Shown here in pieces: positions 32,652-41,739 of a stretch of 64,000 nt of DNA (position 1 is the first letter of the stretch; each line of letters begins with the position of its first letter). Position numbers and translations under genes: made by a program. The notes beneath the pieces were generated by a model. That model searched no databases, was not told the origin of the DNA, and saw nothing but the letters and a program-made list of their open reading frames with translations. Source of the DNA: TMED13 sp042090305. GTDB taxonomy: Bacteria > Pseudomonadota > Alphaproteobacteria > Methylaequorales > Methylaequoraceae. The stretch lies in the NCBI GenBank assembly GCA_042090305.1, contig JBELJQ010000001.1, forward strand, positions 1-64,000, written 5' to 3'.

Positions 32652-33116
32652 AACAATATCTGCTCTACTACTCTCAAGTCCACCACCGTTTTCATCAAAA
32701 ATTTTCATAACCAAACCATTATCGATGATTATTGCAAAACGTGAAAGTCTTTTGCCAAGGCCTACAGACGTAAGATCAAGGGTTGTACCTAACTTTTCCA
32801 TAATTTCTCCATAACTATCGGCTAAAAAATCTATATCAGTTTCGTTAAATTGTTTTCCCCATTCTTTCATAACAAATGGATCATTTACAGACACAAAACA
32901 AATTTTATCAATTCCACTAGAAAAGAATTCCTTTTTTATCTTTATGTAACCTGGAAGATGTTCCTCTGAACAAGTAGGCGTGAATGCTCCCGGTACAGAA
33001 ACTAAAACTACTTTTTTATCATTGAAAAGTTCTGAGGTTTTTATAGAGATAGGTCCATTATTACTCATGGTATACAAGCTAACTTCTGGGAAACAGTCTC
33101 CCTCTTTAATTTTCAT
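32634..33116 (-). CDS. Prx5-type peroxiredoxin
   Basis: Thiol peroxidase of 160 aa from the Prx5 (atypical 2-Cys, AhpE-like) family. The peroxidatic C49 lies in V-P-G-A-F-T-P-T-C-S-E-E-H-L-P-G-Y, and the F-V-S-V-N-D-P-F-V-M segment is typical. It reduces hydroperoxides using glutathione, glutaredoxin or thioredoxin; gshA is at 44.4 kb. No signal peptide is visible. It starts inside the end of the DsbD-like gene (11-bp overlap). Confidence 0.92.
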   Translation of the reverse strand: MKIKEGDCFPEVSLYTMSNNGPISIKTSELFNDKKVVLVSVPGAFTPTCSEEHLPGYIKIKKEFFSSGIDKICFVSVNDPFVMKEWGKQFNETDIDFLADSYGEIMEKLGTTLDLTSVGLGKRLSRFAIIIDNGLVMKIFDENGGGLESSRADIVLQSIK

Positions 33117-35061
33117 TTAACACCTCATTAATCTTTTCTAATACAATATCCTGAGAAAGTATTTCTGGCAATAGAATTCCATCTTTATTATTTTTGTAAT
33201 ATATAACATTGAGCGGGATACCGTATCTGTCATGCTTAGAAATAAATTCTAGTATTGATTCATTTCTATTTGTCCAATCAGCTCTTAATAATTTAACGTT
33301 TTTTTCAACGAAAAGCTTAGAAACAGTTCCAGATTCTAGAGTGGTAAGTTTATTAAGTTGACAAGTAATACACCAATCAGCTGTAACATCTACAAAAATC
33401 AGATCATTATTTTTAATATAGCTTTCAAGAAGCCGAGTGCTAAAGTTTTCCCATTTTAATTTCTTATCATTATTATTATAAAAAAGTAATAGAATAAAGA
33501 TTAATATGGTTGCACTAGTAAAATAAAGTTTACTTGTAATTTTTTTTCTAGCAACAGAAACTATAGTTAGAGAGATAATTAATAATAGTATTAAAAATAC
33601 ATTTATTTTTAACAAACTAAGTAACCACGCTAATGTTAGCAGAAGAAGTAAGCCTAAGAATATCTTGAAATTCGTCATCCAATTTCCCGGTTTGGGGAGT
33701 ATTTTTATCATATTTGGGAAAATTAAAAAGCATATGTATGGCGTTGCAAAGCCTAACGAAATAGCTAGAAATATAGTCATGATTATATAAGTTGAACCTA
33801 CCATGGAAAATCCAACTGCAGTTCCTAGAAAAGGTGCACTGCATGGTGTTGCCATTAATGTTGAGAATATTCCAGTGAAAAAATGACTAAATTTTTTATT
33901 GTTATTTGTAAAGTTATATAAATACTGATTAAGTTTTTGAGGTAAAACTATTTCAAATAAGCCTAATAAGTTTAAGCTAAAAATTAATGTTATTATTGTT
34001 ATAAAGATTATAAAATACTGATTTTGAAAATGAAAACCCCAACCAACTTCAGTGCCAATATTCTTTAATAAAACAATAAAAATACCCAACAAAATAAATG
34101 AAAATATAATTCCCAGAATAGTAAATAAACTTGCCTTTTTTATCTCGTTTGGTTGAGATTTAATTAGTGAGGAAAATGTAAGAAGTTTTAAGGATAGCAC
34201 TGGTAGTACACATGGCATGAAATTGAGAATCATACCACCAATAAATGCTAGTAGATAAAACCATAAAAAATTATTTCCTTTAGATTCTTTTTTTATATCA
34301 AACGGAATCTCGAAAAAATCGTTGCCATCAGACAGAGAGATTAATATTGGTTGTGATAATTCTGATAAATTCTTTTCTGACTTAATGATATTTAAGTCAT
34401 TATTTATTTTCTTATTTTTCTCTAAAGTAAGTGTAGACTCAGAAGAAAACAAAAAAATATCTTTTATTGTAAGGTCGTTATTCGTTTTTATCTCAAACTT
34501 TAACGAATTTTTATCAATATTTTCTCTTTTAATTATGCTAAATTTTGAATTACCTTTTTTAGGTACTGTTTTATAAAATTCTTCAAAATAATTTGAATTT
34601 TGGATATTATCTAAATTTAAATTAATTTTTTTTTTTTCTGAAATTGGAATGCAAATATCCTTACACACCAAATAGTCAATTTTTATGGTTGTAATAATTT
34701 TTCTGAAATTTTTAGAAATAATTTTTATTGGAAATAATACTTCATTTTCGTAACCTATTGTCAAAATATCATCATCAAAAAATCTATTAGGGAATGGGAA
34801 TAGAATTTCTGTTTTTATCTCACTATCATCTTCTAAAACTTCAATACTTAGTGGGAGTCCTGCATCACCTGGATTTTTCCAGTATGTTTTCCAACCTTTT
34901 TTCATTGTAAACTTCAAACCAAAATAATAATCATCTTTTATTTTAAAAACTGCATCATTTGGAACAACACTCACCTCTGCAGGCTTTTGGTCTTCAATGT
35001 TATTACAATTTGCAACATCAGAGATAACTATTAATAGTATTAAAATAAGAATGTACTTCAT
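33106..35061 (-). CDS. DsbD/ScsB-like thiol:disulfide interchange protein
   Basis: Carries reducing power from cytoplasmic thioredoxin to the periplasm. The 651-aa product has a signal peptide and an N-terminal periplasmic domain with V-C-K-D-I-C. A CcdA-like core of about eight helices (270-520) holds the paired cysteines in F-M-P-C-V-L-P and A-T-P-C-S-A-P-F. A C-terminal thioredoxin-like domain has C564-I-T-C567. This layout fits ScsB or DsbD. Periplasmic partners are not adjacent; the overlapping downstream gene is a peroxiredoxin. Confidence 0.87.
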   Translation of the reverse strand: MKYILILILLIVISDVANCNNIEDQKPAEVSVVPNDAVFKIKDDYYFGLKFTMKKGWKTYWKNPGDAGLPLSIEVLEDDSEIKTEILFPFPNRFFDDDILTIGYENEVLFPIKIISKNFRKIITTIKIDYLVCKDICIPISEKKKINLNLDNIQNSNYFEEFYKTVPKKGNSKFSIIKRENIDKNSLKFEIKTNNDLTIKDIFLFSSESTLTLEKNKKINNDLNIIKSEKNLSELSQPILISLSDGNDFFEIPFDIKKESKGNNFLWFYLLAFIGGMILNFMPCVLPVLSLKLLTFSSLIKSQPNEIKKASLFTILGIIFSFILLGIFIVLLKNIGTEVGWGFHFQNQYFIIFITIITLIFSLNLLGLFEIVLPQKLNQYLYNFTNNNKKFSHFFTGIFSTLMATPCSAPFLGTAVGFSMVGSTYIIMTIFLAISLGFATPYICFLIFPNMIKILPKPGNWMTNFKIFLGLLLLLTLAWLLSLLKINVFLILLLIISLTIVSVARKKITSKLYFTSATILIFILLLFYNNNDKKLKWENFSTRLLESYIKNNDLIFVDVTADWCITCQLNKLTTLESGTVSKLFVEKNVKLLRADWTNRNESILEFISKHDRYGIPLNVIYYKNNKDGILLPEILSQDIVLEKINEVLNEN

Positions 35062-35110
35062 ATAATTTCTTCTAATTGAATATTTGTAATTTATTTGTAA
35101 TAATTTAAGT

Positions 35111-35677
35111 ATGAAAAAATTTAATTTAAAGGGTAATATTTTGTGTGCACTTCCACAACTAAAAGATATTTTCTTTTCAAGAAGTATTATTTATATAACT
35201 CATCACAATAAAGATGGTGCTGTAGGAATTGTATTAAATTATAAGATTATGAGTATAAAAGGTGCTGAACTATTCACAAAATTAAATATCAAAGGTGATG
35301 TAAAAAATAATGATTTAACATTTCCATTTCATATAGGAGGTCCACTCAATCAAAATAATGGTTTTATATTACATTCCAATGACTATAAAAATCAATCAAC
35401 AATCAAAGTATCAAAAAATGTTAATTTGACAGTATCAACAGAAATTATTATTGATATAGCAAGAAGCCAAGGACCTAGTAAGTATTTTATATCTCTAGGT
35501 TATTCTGGGTGGGCACCTGGTCAGTTAGAAGATGAACTAAAAAACAATAGTTGGATTAATATTAGTGAGGAAACTGACTTATTATTTAATTGTGAGACAG
35601 AAAAAAGATGGACAAATGCCATAAAAAAAACTGGTATAGATTTTTCAAAATTTTCAAGTTTGTCAGGTCGTGCCTGA
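35111..35677 (+). CDS. YqgE/AlgH family protein
   Basis: A 188-aa cytosolic protein of the YqgE/AlgH (UPF0301) family, whose role is unclear. Typical features are G-N-I-L-C-A-L-P-Q-L...F-S-R-S-I-I-Y-I-T-H-H near the N terminus, G-A-V-G-I-V-L-N, F-H-I-G-G-P and S-L-G-Y-S-G-W-A-P-G-Q-L-E-D-E-L. It is divergent from the DsbD-like gene and converges on thrC with a 15-bp overlap that contains a small hairpin. Confidence 0.88.
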   Translation: MKKFNLKGNILCALPQLKDIFFSRSIIYITHHNKDGAVGIVLNYKIMSIKGAELFTKLNIKGDVKNNDLTFPFHIGGPLNQNNGFILHSNDYKNQSTIKVSKNVNLTVSTEIIIDIARSQGPSKYFISLGYSGWAPGQLEDELKNNSWINISEETDLLFNCETEKRWTNAIKKTGIDFSKFSSLSGRA

Positions 35678-35678
35678 C
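35662..35678. terminator. Hairpin in the yqgE/thrC overlap
   Basis: GTCAGG and CCTGAC form a perfect 6-bp, GC-rich stem with a 5-nt loop, followed on the plus strand by the T-rich CTTTCTTTTAC. It spans the overlapping stop codons of the two convergent genes and could end transcription in both directions. The stem is short and encodes protein on both strands. Confidence 0.4.
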
Positions 35679-37054
35679 CTTTCTTTTACAAATTTAATAA
35701 AATCAGTTAGTTCGTTGTTCAAGATATAAAAATCTTCTTTTTTTTTTAAAACTCCTTCAATTGATTCGGGTAATTTTATTTTTTCTTCCACTACCTTTTT
35801 TACGGAGTCTATAAATTTGCTGTGATGAGCTGTAGCTAAATAAATTCTTTTCATATTTTCAGCTAAAATTTTCTTACCAACGGCATATCCAACAGCCGTA
35901 TGAGGATCAATGATTAAATTAAATTTATTATGTATAGTTTTCATTGCATTGAGTGTATCTTCATCATTTAGCCTCCCATACTTAAAGTAAATCTTTAATG
36001 AGTTTAAAGTATTTGTATCAACCTCAAATATTCCCTTTTCCTCTAAATCCCTGAAAATATTCTGGATTTTGAGTGGTTTTTTAAAAAAATGATATAATAA
36101 TCTTTCGAAATTACTTGAAACTTGAATATCCATACTAGGACTTAATGTTTTTATTGTTTCTTGTGTAACCATTTTCCCTGATTCAAAAAACCTTGTCAAA
36201 ATATCATTTTTATTTGAACAAATAACAAGTTTATCTATCGGTAACCCCATTCTTTTAGAGACATAACCCGCATATACATTTCCAAAGTTACCGGTTGGAA
36301 CAACAAAGTTTATACGCTCATTTGTTTTAGATACTCTAAAGTAGCTCCAAAAATAATAGACTATCTGACCCATTATTCGCACCCAATTTATTGAATTTAT
36401 AGCAGCTAGCTTGAGTTCTTTTCTTTCATTACTTTTAAAAAAATCTTTGACTAGTTTTTGACAATCGTCAAAGTTACCTTTTACGGCGATGGTATAAACA
36501 TTTTTAGAATTAAAAGTAGTCATTTGTCTTCTTTGAATTTCACTTACTTTCTCGTGAGGAAAAAGTATAAACATATTTACTTTTTTTGATTTAGAGCAAC
36601 CATAAATTGCAGCAGAACCTGTGTCACCAGATGTGGCGCCTATGATAGTAAGGTTTATTTTATTTTTTTCTAAAATATACTCGTATATATTTCCCAACAA
36701 TTGAAGTGCATAATCTTTGAATGCAAGTGTAGGACCATGAAATAAATTCAAGATATATTCATTATCGTTTAGCATTGAAAAATCTATAATTTTTTTTGAA
36801 AATTGATCATCGTATGTTTTTAAACAAATTTCCTTATATTTATCGTGCGGTATATCGCTTGATGAGATAAAGTTTTTAGTAACTTCATAGGCGAGATTGG
36901 GATAATCTAAATGTGATAAATCTTTTAAATCCTTTTCAGAAAAAAATGGAAAATTTTCCGGAACATATAACCCTCCATCATTTGCTAATCCATTAAGCAC
37001 GGCTGATGAAAAACTAACATTCTTTTCACCACCTCTAGTCGATAAGTAGAGCAT
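35663..37054 (-). CDS. thrC: Threonine synthase
   Basis: PLP enzyme that turns O-phosphohomoserine into threonine. The 463-aa product has Y-L-S-T-R-G-G at the N terminus, the PLP lysine K113 in H-G-P-T-L-A-F-K-D-Y-A, and the phosphate loop G-A-T-S-G-D-T-G-S-A-A. It is the long form found in enteric and alphaproteobacterial lineages. Its ATG shares a base with the surf1 stop (TAATG), so it is the last gene of the cox operon. The substrate is supplied by ThrB, encoded at 31.2 kb. Confidence 0.95.
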   Translation of the reverse strand: MLYLSTRGGEKNVSFSSAVLNGLANDGGLYVPENFPFFSEKDLKDLSHLDYPNLAYEVTKNFISSSDIPHDKYKEICLKTYDDQFSKKIIDFSMLNDNEYILNLFHGPTLAFKDYALQLLGNIYEYILEKNKINLTIIGATSGDTGSAAIYGCSKSKKVNMFILFPHEKVSEIQRRQMTTFNSKNVYTIAVKGNFDDCQKLVKDFFKSNERKELKLAAINSINWVRIMGQIVYYFWSYFRVSKTNERINFVVPTGNFGNVYAGYVSKRMGLPIDKLVICSNKNDILTRFFESGKMVTQETIKTLSPSMDIQVSSNFERLLYHFFKKPLKIQNIFRDLEEKGIFEVDTNTLNSLKIYFKYGRLNDEDTLNAMKTIHNKFNLIIDPHTAVGYAVGKKILAENMKRIYLATAHHSKFIDSVKKVVEEKIKLPESIEGVLKKKEDFYILNNELTDFIKFVKERSGTT

Positions 37055-37773
37055 TAACTTGTTTTTTTTATATTAGAAGATAAGAAGACACCAGCCAAAC
37101 CTAAACTCAAAAAAAACCAAGTCAATGCATATTGAAGATGACTGTTTCTAAGATAAATTCTAGTTTGATTACCTATTGGAAAGCCATTTGGTCCGTTCTC
37201 ATATGCTTCCAAATAAATATCCTGCTCGAAGTCGATACTTGAAAAATTGCTCATTTTTGATGGCTCTACAAAAAACCAAACATTTTTTAAGTCATCATTT
37301 TCTGGCTGAAAATATCCCTTTCTTCCTGGGCTCCTTATGACTGCCTCAAGCTTTACATTAGAATTATGAAGATTATTTTCCCTTTCAGATTGCTTTTTTA
37401 ATCGTAGGGGAATCCAACCAGTATCATATATATAATATTTTTGGTTAATTGTTTTGAGTGGGACAAGAATATGAAAACCATTATTACCATTTTTACTTAG
37501 AGCAGGCATAAACATTTCTTTATCATTTAGCAACTCACCCTCAACAATGACTTTTCTAAATTCATTATCCTCTGGTTTTTTAAAACTTGAGAGTTTTATA
37601 GCATCTATCTCATAACTTGTGGTTCTATTTTTAATAATCTCTGTTTTCCATTGAAGTCTTTTTACTTGCCAGAAAGAAAGGGTTAAAAGCATTGAAAACG
37701 CTATTAAAAAGGAAACTAGAGGAACAACCTTCGGCTTAAATTCGTAGTTATTTGATCCAAACTTAAATTCCAT
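37054..37773 (-). CDS. SURF1-family cytochrome c oxidase assembly protein
   Basis: Inner-membrane factor that helps insert heme a into oxidase subunit I. The 239-aa product has two flanking helices (about 17-35 and 213-232) and the family blocks F-W-Q-V-K-R-L-Q-W-K near residue 46, V-P-L-K-T-I and Y-D-T-G-W-I-P-L. It follows coxC by 6 bp and couples to thrC. Confidence 0.9.
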   Translation of the reverse strand: MEFKFGSNNYEFKPKVVPLVSFLIAFSMLLTLSFWQVKRLQWKTEIIKNRTTSYEIDAIKLSSFKKPEDNEFRKVIVEGELLNDKEMFMPALSKNGNNGFHILVPLKTINQKYYIYDTGWIPLRLKKQSERENNLHNSNVKLEAVIRSPGRKGYFQPENDDLKNVWFFVEPSKMSNFSSIDFEQDIYLEAYENGPNGFPIGNQTRIYLRNSHLQYALTWFFLSLGLAGVFLSSNIKKTS

Positions 37774-37779
37774 TAGTGG

Positions 37780-38601
37780 TTATACGGAAGCCCACCAGTA
37801 AACGAAAGTGAATAGGAACAACCATACAACATCAACAAAATGCCAATACCAGGCGGCAAATTCAAAACCAAGATGTTTTTTAGCACTAAAGTGACCTGTC
37901 ATACCCCTAAAGAAGCAGACTATAAGAAACAATGTACCGATTATTACATGGGCACCATGAAAACCTGTGGCCATGTAAAATGTTGAGGGATAGATTCCAT
38001 CGGATATTGAAAATGTTGCGTGTTCATATTCATAGGCTTGAAACCCGGTAAAAATAACTCCTAAAACTATTGTAAGAAATAAAAAGAGCATGAAATTTTT
38101 CCTGTCATTCTCTCTTAAAGCATGATGTGCCCAGGTTATTGTTCCACCTGATGCAAGTAAAATGAAAGTATTTAATAACGGAATTCCAAACGGAGGTATT
38201 AACTCTATTTCTTCAGGTGGAAAAACGCCTCCTAGTGATTCTTGACGACCAATAAGTTCGGGACTATCTGAACCAGGATAAAAAGCTACATCAAAAAAAG
38301 CCCAAAACCATGCTGAAAAGAACATAACTTCAGACGCGATGAAAAGAATCATTCCGTATCTTAAGCCAATTTGAACAACCTTATTGTGAAATTTACCACT
38401 TTTTGACTCATCCACTACGTCTTTCCACCATAATATACTTGATAAAAGAACTGCTGCGCCTCCAATATAAAATAAAACTGACTTTTCCTGATGCATTAGC
38501 ACAACAAGCCCATATGCGAGGACTAACAAAGAAATAGCCGTTACTAGTGGCCAAGGACTAGGGTCAACAAGATGGTAAGGATGTTTTTGGTTTTCACTCA
38601 T
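37780..38601 (-). CDS. coxC: Cytochrome c oxidase subunit III
   Basis: Seven-helix oxidase subunit that stabilises subunit I. The 273-aa product opens with H-P-Y-H-L-V-D-P-S-P-W-P and contains W-W-K-D-V, the M-F-F-S-A-W-F-W-A-F-F segment and the G-F-H-G-A-H-V-I-I-G-T region, ending in W-Y-W-H-F-V-D-V-V-W-L. It starts 2 bp after ctaG and lies before surf1. Confidence 0.96.
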   Translation of the reverse strand: MSENQKHPYHLVDPSPWPLVTAISLLVLAYGLVVLMHQEKSVLFYIGGAAVLLSSILWWKDVVDESKSGKFHNKVVQIGLRYGMILFIASEVMFFSAWFWAFFDVAFYPGSDSPELIGRQESLGGVFPPEEIELIPPFGIPLLNTFILLASGGTITWAHHALRENDRKNFMLFLFLTIVLGVIFTGFQAYEYEHATFSISDGIYPSTFYMATGFHGAHVIIGTLFLIVCFFRGMTGHFSAKKHLGFEFAAWYWHFVDVVWLFLFTFVYWWASV

Positions 38602-38603
38602 AT

Positions 38604-39134
38604 TTATTTTCTCACGAACATTGTGTATGAAAGTGTAATCTCTTTCAGGTTATTAATAAACTTATCATCTTTTATTTTAGGGTCAATAAAAAAAGATACG
38701 GGCATACTTACATTTTCTCCAGGAGCTATCTCTTGTTCCTCAAAACAAAAGCACTCAATTTTATTAAAATATTTAGCTGCTTGATGCGGAGTGACATTGA
38801 AGACTGACATTGTAGTAATCATGTCTTTAGTCTTATTTCGAGCATTATAAAAAGCTAAACTATTTTCACCAATTTTAACTGACTGAATGATTTTCTCAGG
38901 TTCAAAATTTAATGGTGCGTCTTTTTCCACAGACGAGTCGAATCTAATATTAATTGACCCATGGGGAAACACAGAGGATGTATTTTCTGTTTTCACTAAT
39001 GGAGTACCTCCATATCCAGTAACCTGACAAAAGAGCTTATATAAAGGAACAGCAGCAAAGCTCATACCTAGCATAAAAAGAGCAAATAAAAGCAATAATA
39101 GTGCCTGACTTTTTATATTTTTAATTGCTAACAT
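38604..39134 (-). CDS. ctaG: Cytochrome c oxidase assembly protein CtaG (Cox11)
   Basis: Membrane-anchored copper chaperone that builds the CuB centre of oxidase subunit I. The 176-aa product has one N-terminal helix (about 9-28), V-P-L-Y-K-L-F-C-Q-V-T-G-Y-G-G-T just after it and the copper-binding E-C-F-C-F-E-E-Q motif near residue 132. Its ATG directly follows the stop codon of the 30-aa CoxF-like protein. Confidence 0.94.
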   Translation of the reverse strand: MLAIKNIKSQALLLLLFALFMLGMSFAAVPLYKLFCQVTGYGGTPLVKTENTSSVFPHGSINIRFDSSVEKDAPLNFEPEKIIQSVKIGENSLAFYNARNKTKDMITTMSVFNVTPHQAAKYFNKIECFCFEEQEIAPGENVSMPVSFFIDPKIKDDKFINNLKEITLSYTMFVRK

Positions 39135-39227
39135 TTAGAACTTAATAATTGTTACAAAGTAAAAGATTATAGCTAATGATAATAATGCAAGACCTAAAAC
39201 AATATTTTTTTTTTTATTATTGTCCAT
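39135..39227 (-). CDS. CoxF-like 30-aa membrane protein
   Basis: A complete short frame of 30 codons, from ATG at 39227 to TAA at 39135, fits exactly between the ctaB stop (one base gap) and the ctaG ATG (no gap). It encodes a charged N terminus (M-D-N-N-K-K-K-N) and a single membrane helix ending L-A-I-I-F-Y-F-V-T-I-I-K-F. I recall small proteins of this form (CoxF or 'hypothetical') between ctaB and ctaG in other alphaproteobacteria, with a similar F-Y-x-x-T-x-x-K end. Its reading frame includes an A11 tract. A role in oxidase assembly is inferred from position. Confidence 0.72.
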   Translation of the reverse strand: MDNNKKKNIVLGLALLSLAIIFYFVTIIKF

Positions 39228-39228
39228 T

Positions 39229-40140
39229 TTAAAGTAATGAATCGATGACTAGAGTTGAGAAAATAAGATATAAATACAGTATAGAAAATTTAAAAAGTTT
39301 AGGTGCAAATATTGAGTCTGACTTATCATCACTATTCAATAGATTAAAAGCAAGGAAACAAAAATATAAATTAAGTAACAATGCTGAAGACAAGTAAAAA
39401 ATCCCGGAAAAACCAAGAAAATATGGAAGTAAAGAAACAATTAGTAGAATGATTGAGTAAACTGATATTTGTTTTTTAGTTGTTCTCTGACCACTCACAA
39501 CTGGTAACATTGGAACCTTTGCTTTTGAATATTCTACATCTTTGTAAAGTGCTAACGCCCAAAAATGCGGAGGTGTCCATGTAAAAATTATCAAGAAAAG
39601 AATAACCGGGAATAAACTTATGTCAGCAGTAGAGCATGCCCAACCAATAACTGGAGGAAATGCGCCAGCAGCACCCCCTATCACGATATTCTGAGGTGTT
39701 TTTCTTTTTAACCATATTGTATAAATAAAGACGTAAAAAAAAATAGAGAAGAACAATAAGAATGATGCAAAATAATTAACAGCAAGACCAAGCACAAGTA
39801 CTGAAATTAAAGATAATATAACGCCAAAACCAAGGGCATCAAGTGCCGTAACTTTGCCTTGAGGTATTGGACGGCTTTTAGTTCTATTCATCAGGCTATC
39901 GATATCTTGATCATACCACATATTTATCGCACCAGATGCTCCTGCACCAATCGAAATACATAAAATAGAGACGAAGACCATAAAAGGATGTAGAGGGTTA
40001 GGAGCTAAAAGAAGTCCACATATAGAACTAAAAATAGCAAGGCTCATTACTCTTGGTTTGAGTAAGGTAAAATAATCTTCAACTGAGCTTTCTCTCAGTG
40101 AAGATTTATTTTTTATATCTTTTACTACTTTCGAAATCAA
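39229..40140 (-). CDS. ctaB: Protoheme IX farnesyltransferase (heme O synthase)
   Basis: Nine-helix prenyltransferase that farnesylates heme b to heme o, the precursor of heme a. The 303-aa product has the N73-x3-D77-x3-D81 motif (N-M-W-Y-D-Q-D-I-D) followed by M-N-R-T-K-S-R-P-I-P, and the second Asp-rich loop Y-K-D-V-E-Y-S-K-A-K-V-P-M-L. Located after coxA with a 36-bp gap and one base before the CoxF-like gene. Heme A synthase is not here. Confidence 0.95.
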   Translation of the reverse strand: MISKVVKDIKNKSSLRESSVEDYFTLLKPRVMSLAIFSSICGLLLAPNPLHPFMVFVSILCISIGAGASGAINMWYDQDIDSLMNRTKSRPIPQGKVTALDALGFGVILSLISVLVLGLAVNYFASFLLFFSIFFYVFIYTIWLKRKTPQNIVIGGAAGAFPPVIGWACSTADISLFPVILFLIIFTWTPPHFWALALYKDVEYSKAKVPMLPVVSGQRTTKKQISVYSIILLIVSLLPYFLGFSGIFYLSSALLLNLYFCFLAFNLLNSDDKSDSIFAPKLFKFSILYLYLIFSTLVIDSLL

Positions 40141-40176
40141 AATTCATATCCATAGACACCAAATAATAAGCTAATT

Positions 40177-41739
40177 TTACTTAACTTTTGGGATGTTATC
40201 GTATGAGTGAAAAGGTGGCGGTGAACTAAGTTGCCATTCAAAAGTTGTGGCGCCTTTACCCCACGGATTTTTCTGTGCTTTTCTAGATTTAAAGTAAGCC
40301 TCAATTAAGACAAAAACAAAGAAAAAAGCTGCAAAAACTGATATATAAGCACCTATACTAGAAACATAGTTCCATCCAGCGAAAGCATCCGGATAGTCTG
40401 GAATTCTTCTTGGCATTCCAGCTAAGCCAGAGAAGTGCATTGGAAAGAAGGTTATGTTAACACCGATGAAAGTCAGCCAAAAGTGTATTTTGCCAAGAAA
40501 TTCACTGTACTCGATTCCAGTCATTTTGCTAAACCAGTAATAGAATCCTGAATAAATTGAGAAAAGAGCTCCCATTGACATTACATAATGAAAATGTGCA
40601 ACAACATAATAAGTATCATGTAAGGCGACATCAATTCCTGTGTTAGCCAATACCACGCCTGTTACACCACCTAACGTAAATAAGAAAATCATTGCAATCG
40701 CAAACAACATAGGAGTTTTAAATTCAATAGAACCGCCCCACATCGTAGCTATCCAACTGAATATTTTAATACCAGTTGGAACTGCAATAACCATTGTTGC
40801 TGCTAAGAAATAGGCGCGCGTATCAACATCTAACCCAGTGGTATACATGTGATGAGCCCAAACAACAAAACCAACAACGCCTATCGCTGCCATTGCATAA
40901 GCCATTCCAAGATAACCAAAAACAGGCTTTTTCGAGAAAGTCGATACAACATGACTGATTATACCAAAGCCAGGTAATATTAATATGTAGACTTCAGGAT
41001 GACCGAAAAACCAGAAAAGGTGTTGGAATAATACAGGGTCACCTCCAGCTTCTGCGTTGAAGAATGCTGTACCAAAGTTTCTATCGGTAAGCATCATTGT
41101 GATTGCTCCAGCAAGAACTGGTAGAGATAGTAAAAGTAAAAAAGCAGTTATCAAGATTGACCAAACAAATAATGGCATTTTATGCATTGTCATTCCTGGA
41201 GCTCTCATATTAAAGATAGTGGTGATAAAGTTTATAGCTCCGAGTATTGACGAGGCTCCAGCTAGGTGCATCGATAATATGACCATATCAACGGCGGGAC
41301 CACCATGGCCTGAAGTAGAAAGAGGGGCATACATTGTCCATCCTGGTCCAGCTCCTCCATCAACGAAACCTGAACCAACTAAAAGGATTATAGACGGAAC
41401 TAGTAACCAAAAACTTAAATTATTCATCCTAGGAAAGGCCATGTCGGGGGCACCAATTAAAAGTGGAACAAAATAATTTCCAAAGCCTCCAACCATTGCA
41501 GGCATTATCATAAAAAATATCATTAATAAGCCGTGAGAAGTAATCCAAACATTATATTTTTGGTAATCATCGCCGAGTATTTGCATACCTGGATCTTGAA
41601 GCTCCATACGAATCAATAATGAAAATATCCCACCTATTAGACCTGCTATTATCGCGAAAATCAGATAAAGAACTCCAATATCCTTGTGGTTGGTAGAGAA
41701 AAAATATCTTGTAAAAAAAGATGGAGCGTGACTAGACAT
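40177..41739 (-). CDS. coxA: Cytochrome c oxidase subunit I
   Basis: Catalytic, twelve-helix oxidase subunit holding heme a, heme a3 and CuB. The 520-aa product begins S-S-H-A-P-S-F-F-T-R-Y-F and contains F-F-S-T-N-H-K-D-I-G, the heme/CuB region W-F-F-G-H-P-E-V-Y-I-L-I-L-P with the cross-linked His-Tyr pair, H-H-M-Y-T-T-G and V-V-A-H-F-H-Y-V-M-S-M-G. It is an aa3-type enzyme by its gene context (ctaB, ctaG, coxC). It directly abuts coxB. Confidence 0.97.
   Translation of the reverse strand: MSSHAPSFFTRYFFSTNHKDIGVLYLIFAIIAGLIGGIFSLLIRMELQDPGMQILGDDYQKYNVWITSHGLLMIFFMIMPAMVGGFGNYFVPLLIGAPDMAFPRMNNLSFWLLVPSIILLVGSGFVDGGAGPGWTMYAPLSTSGHGGPAVDMVILSMHLAGASSILGAINFITTIFNMRAPGMTMHKMPLFVWSILITAFLLLLSLPVLAGAITMMLTDRNFGTAFFNAEAGGDPVLFQHLFWFFGHPEVYILILPGFGIISHVVSTFSKKPVFGYLGMAYAMAAIGVVGFVVWAHHMYTTGLDVDTRAYFLAATMVIAVPTGIKIFSWIATMWGGSIEFKTPMLFAIAMIFLFTLGGVTGVVLANTGIDVALHDTYYVVAHFHYVMSMGALFSIYSGFYYWFSKMTGIEYSEFLGKIHFWLTFIGVNITFFPMHFSGLAGMPRRIPDYPDAFAGWNYVSSIGAYISVFAAFFFVFVLIEAYFKSRKAQKNPWGKGATTFEWQLSSPPPFHSYDNIPKVK

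Noticed and set aside
41057..41476. 139-codon open frame on the plus strand within coxA
   Set aside because: It is antisense to strongly conserved coxA sequence, has low-complexity composition and shows no family motif.
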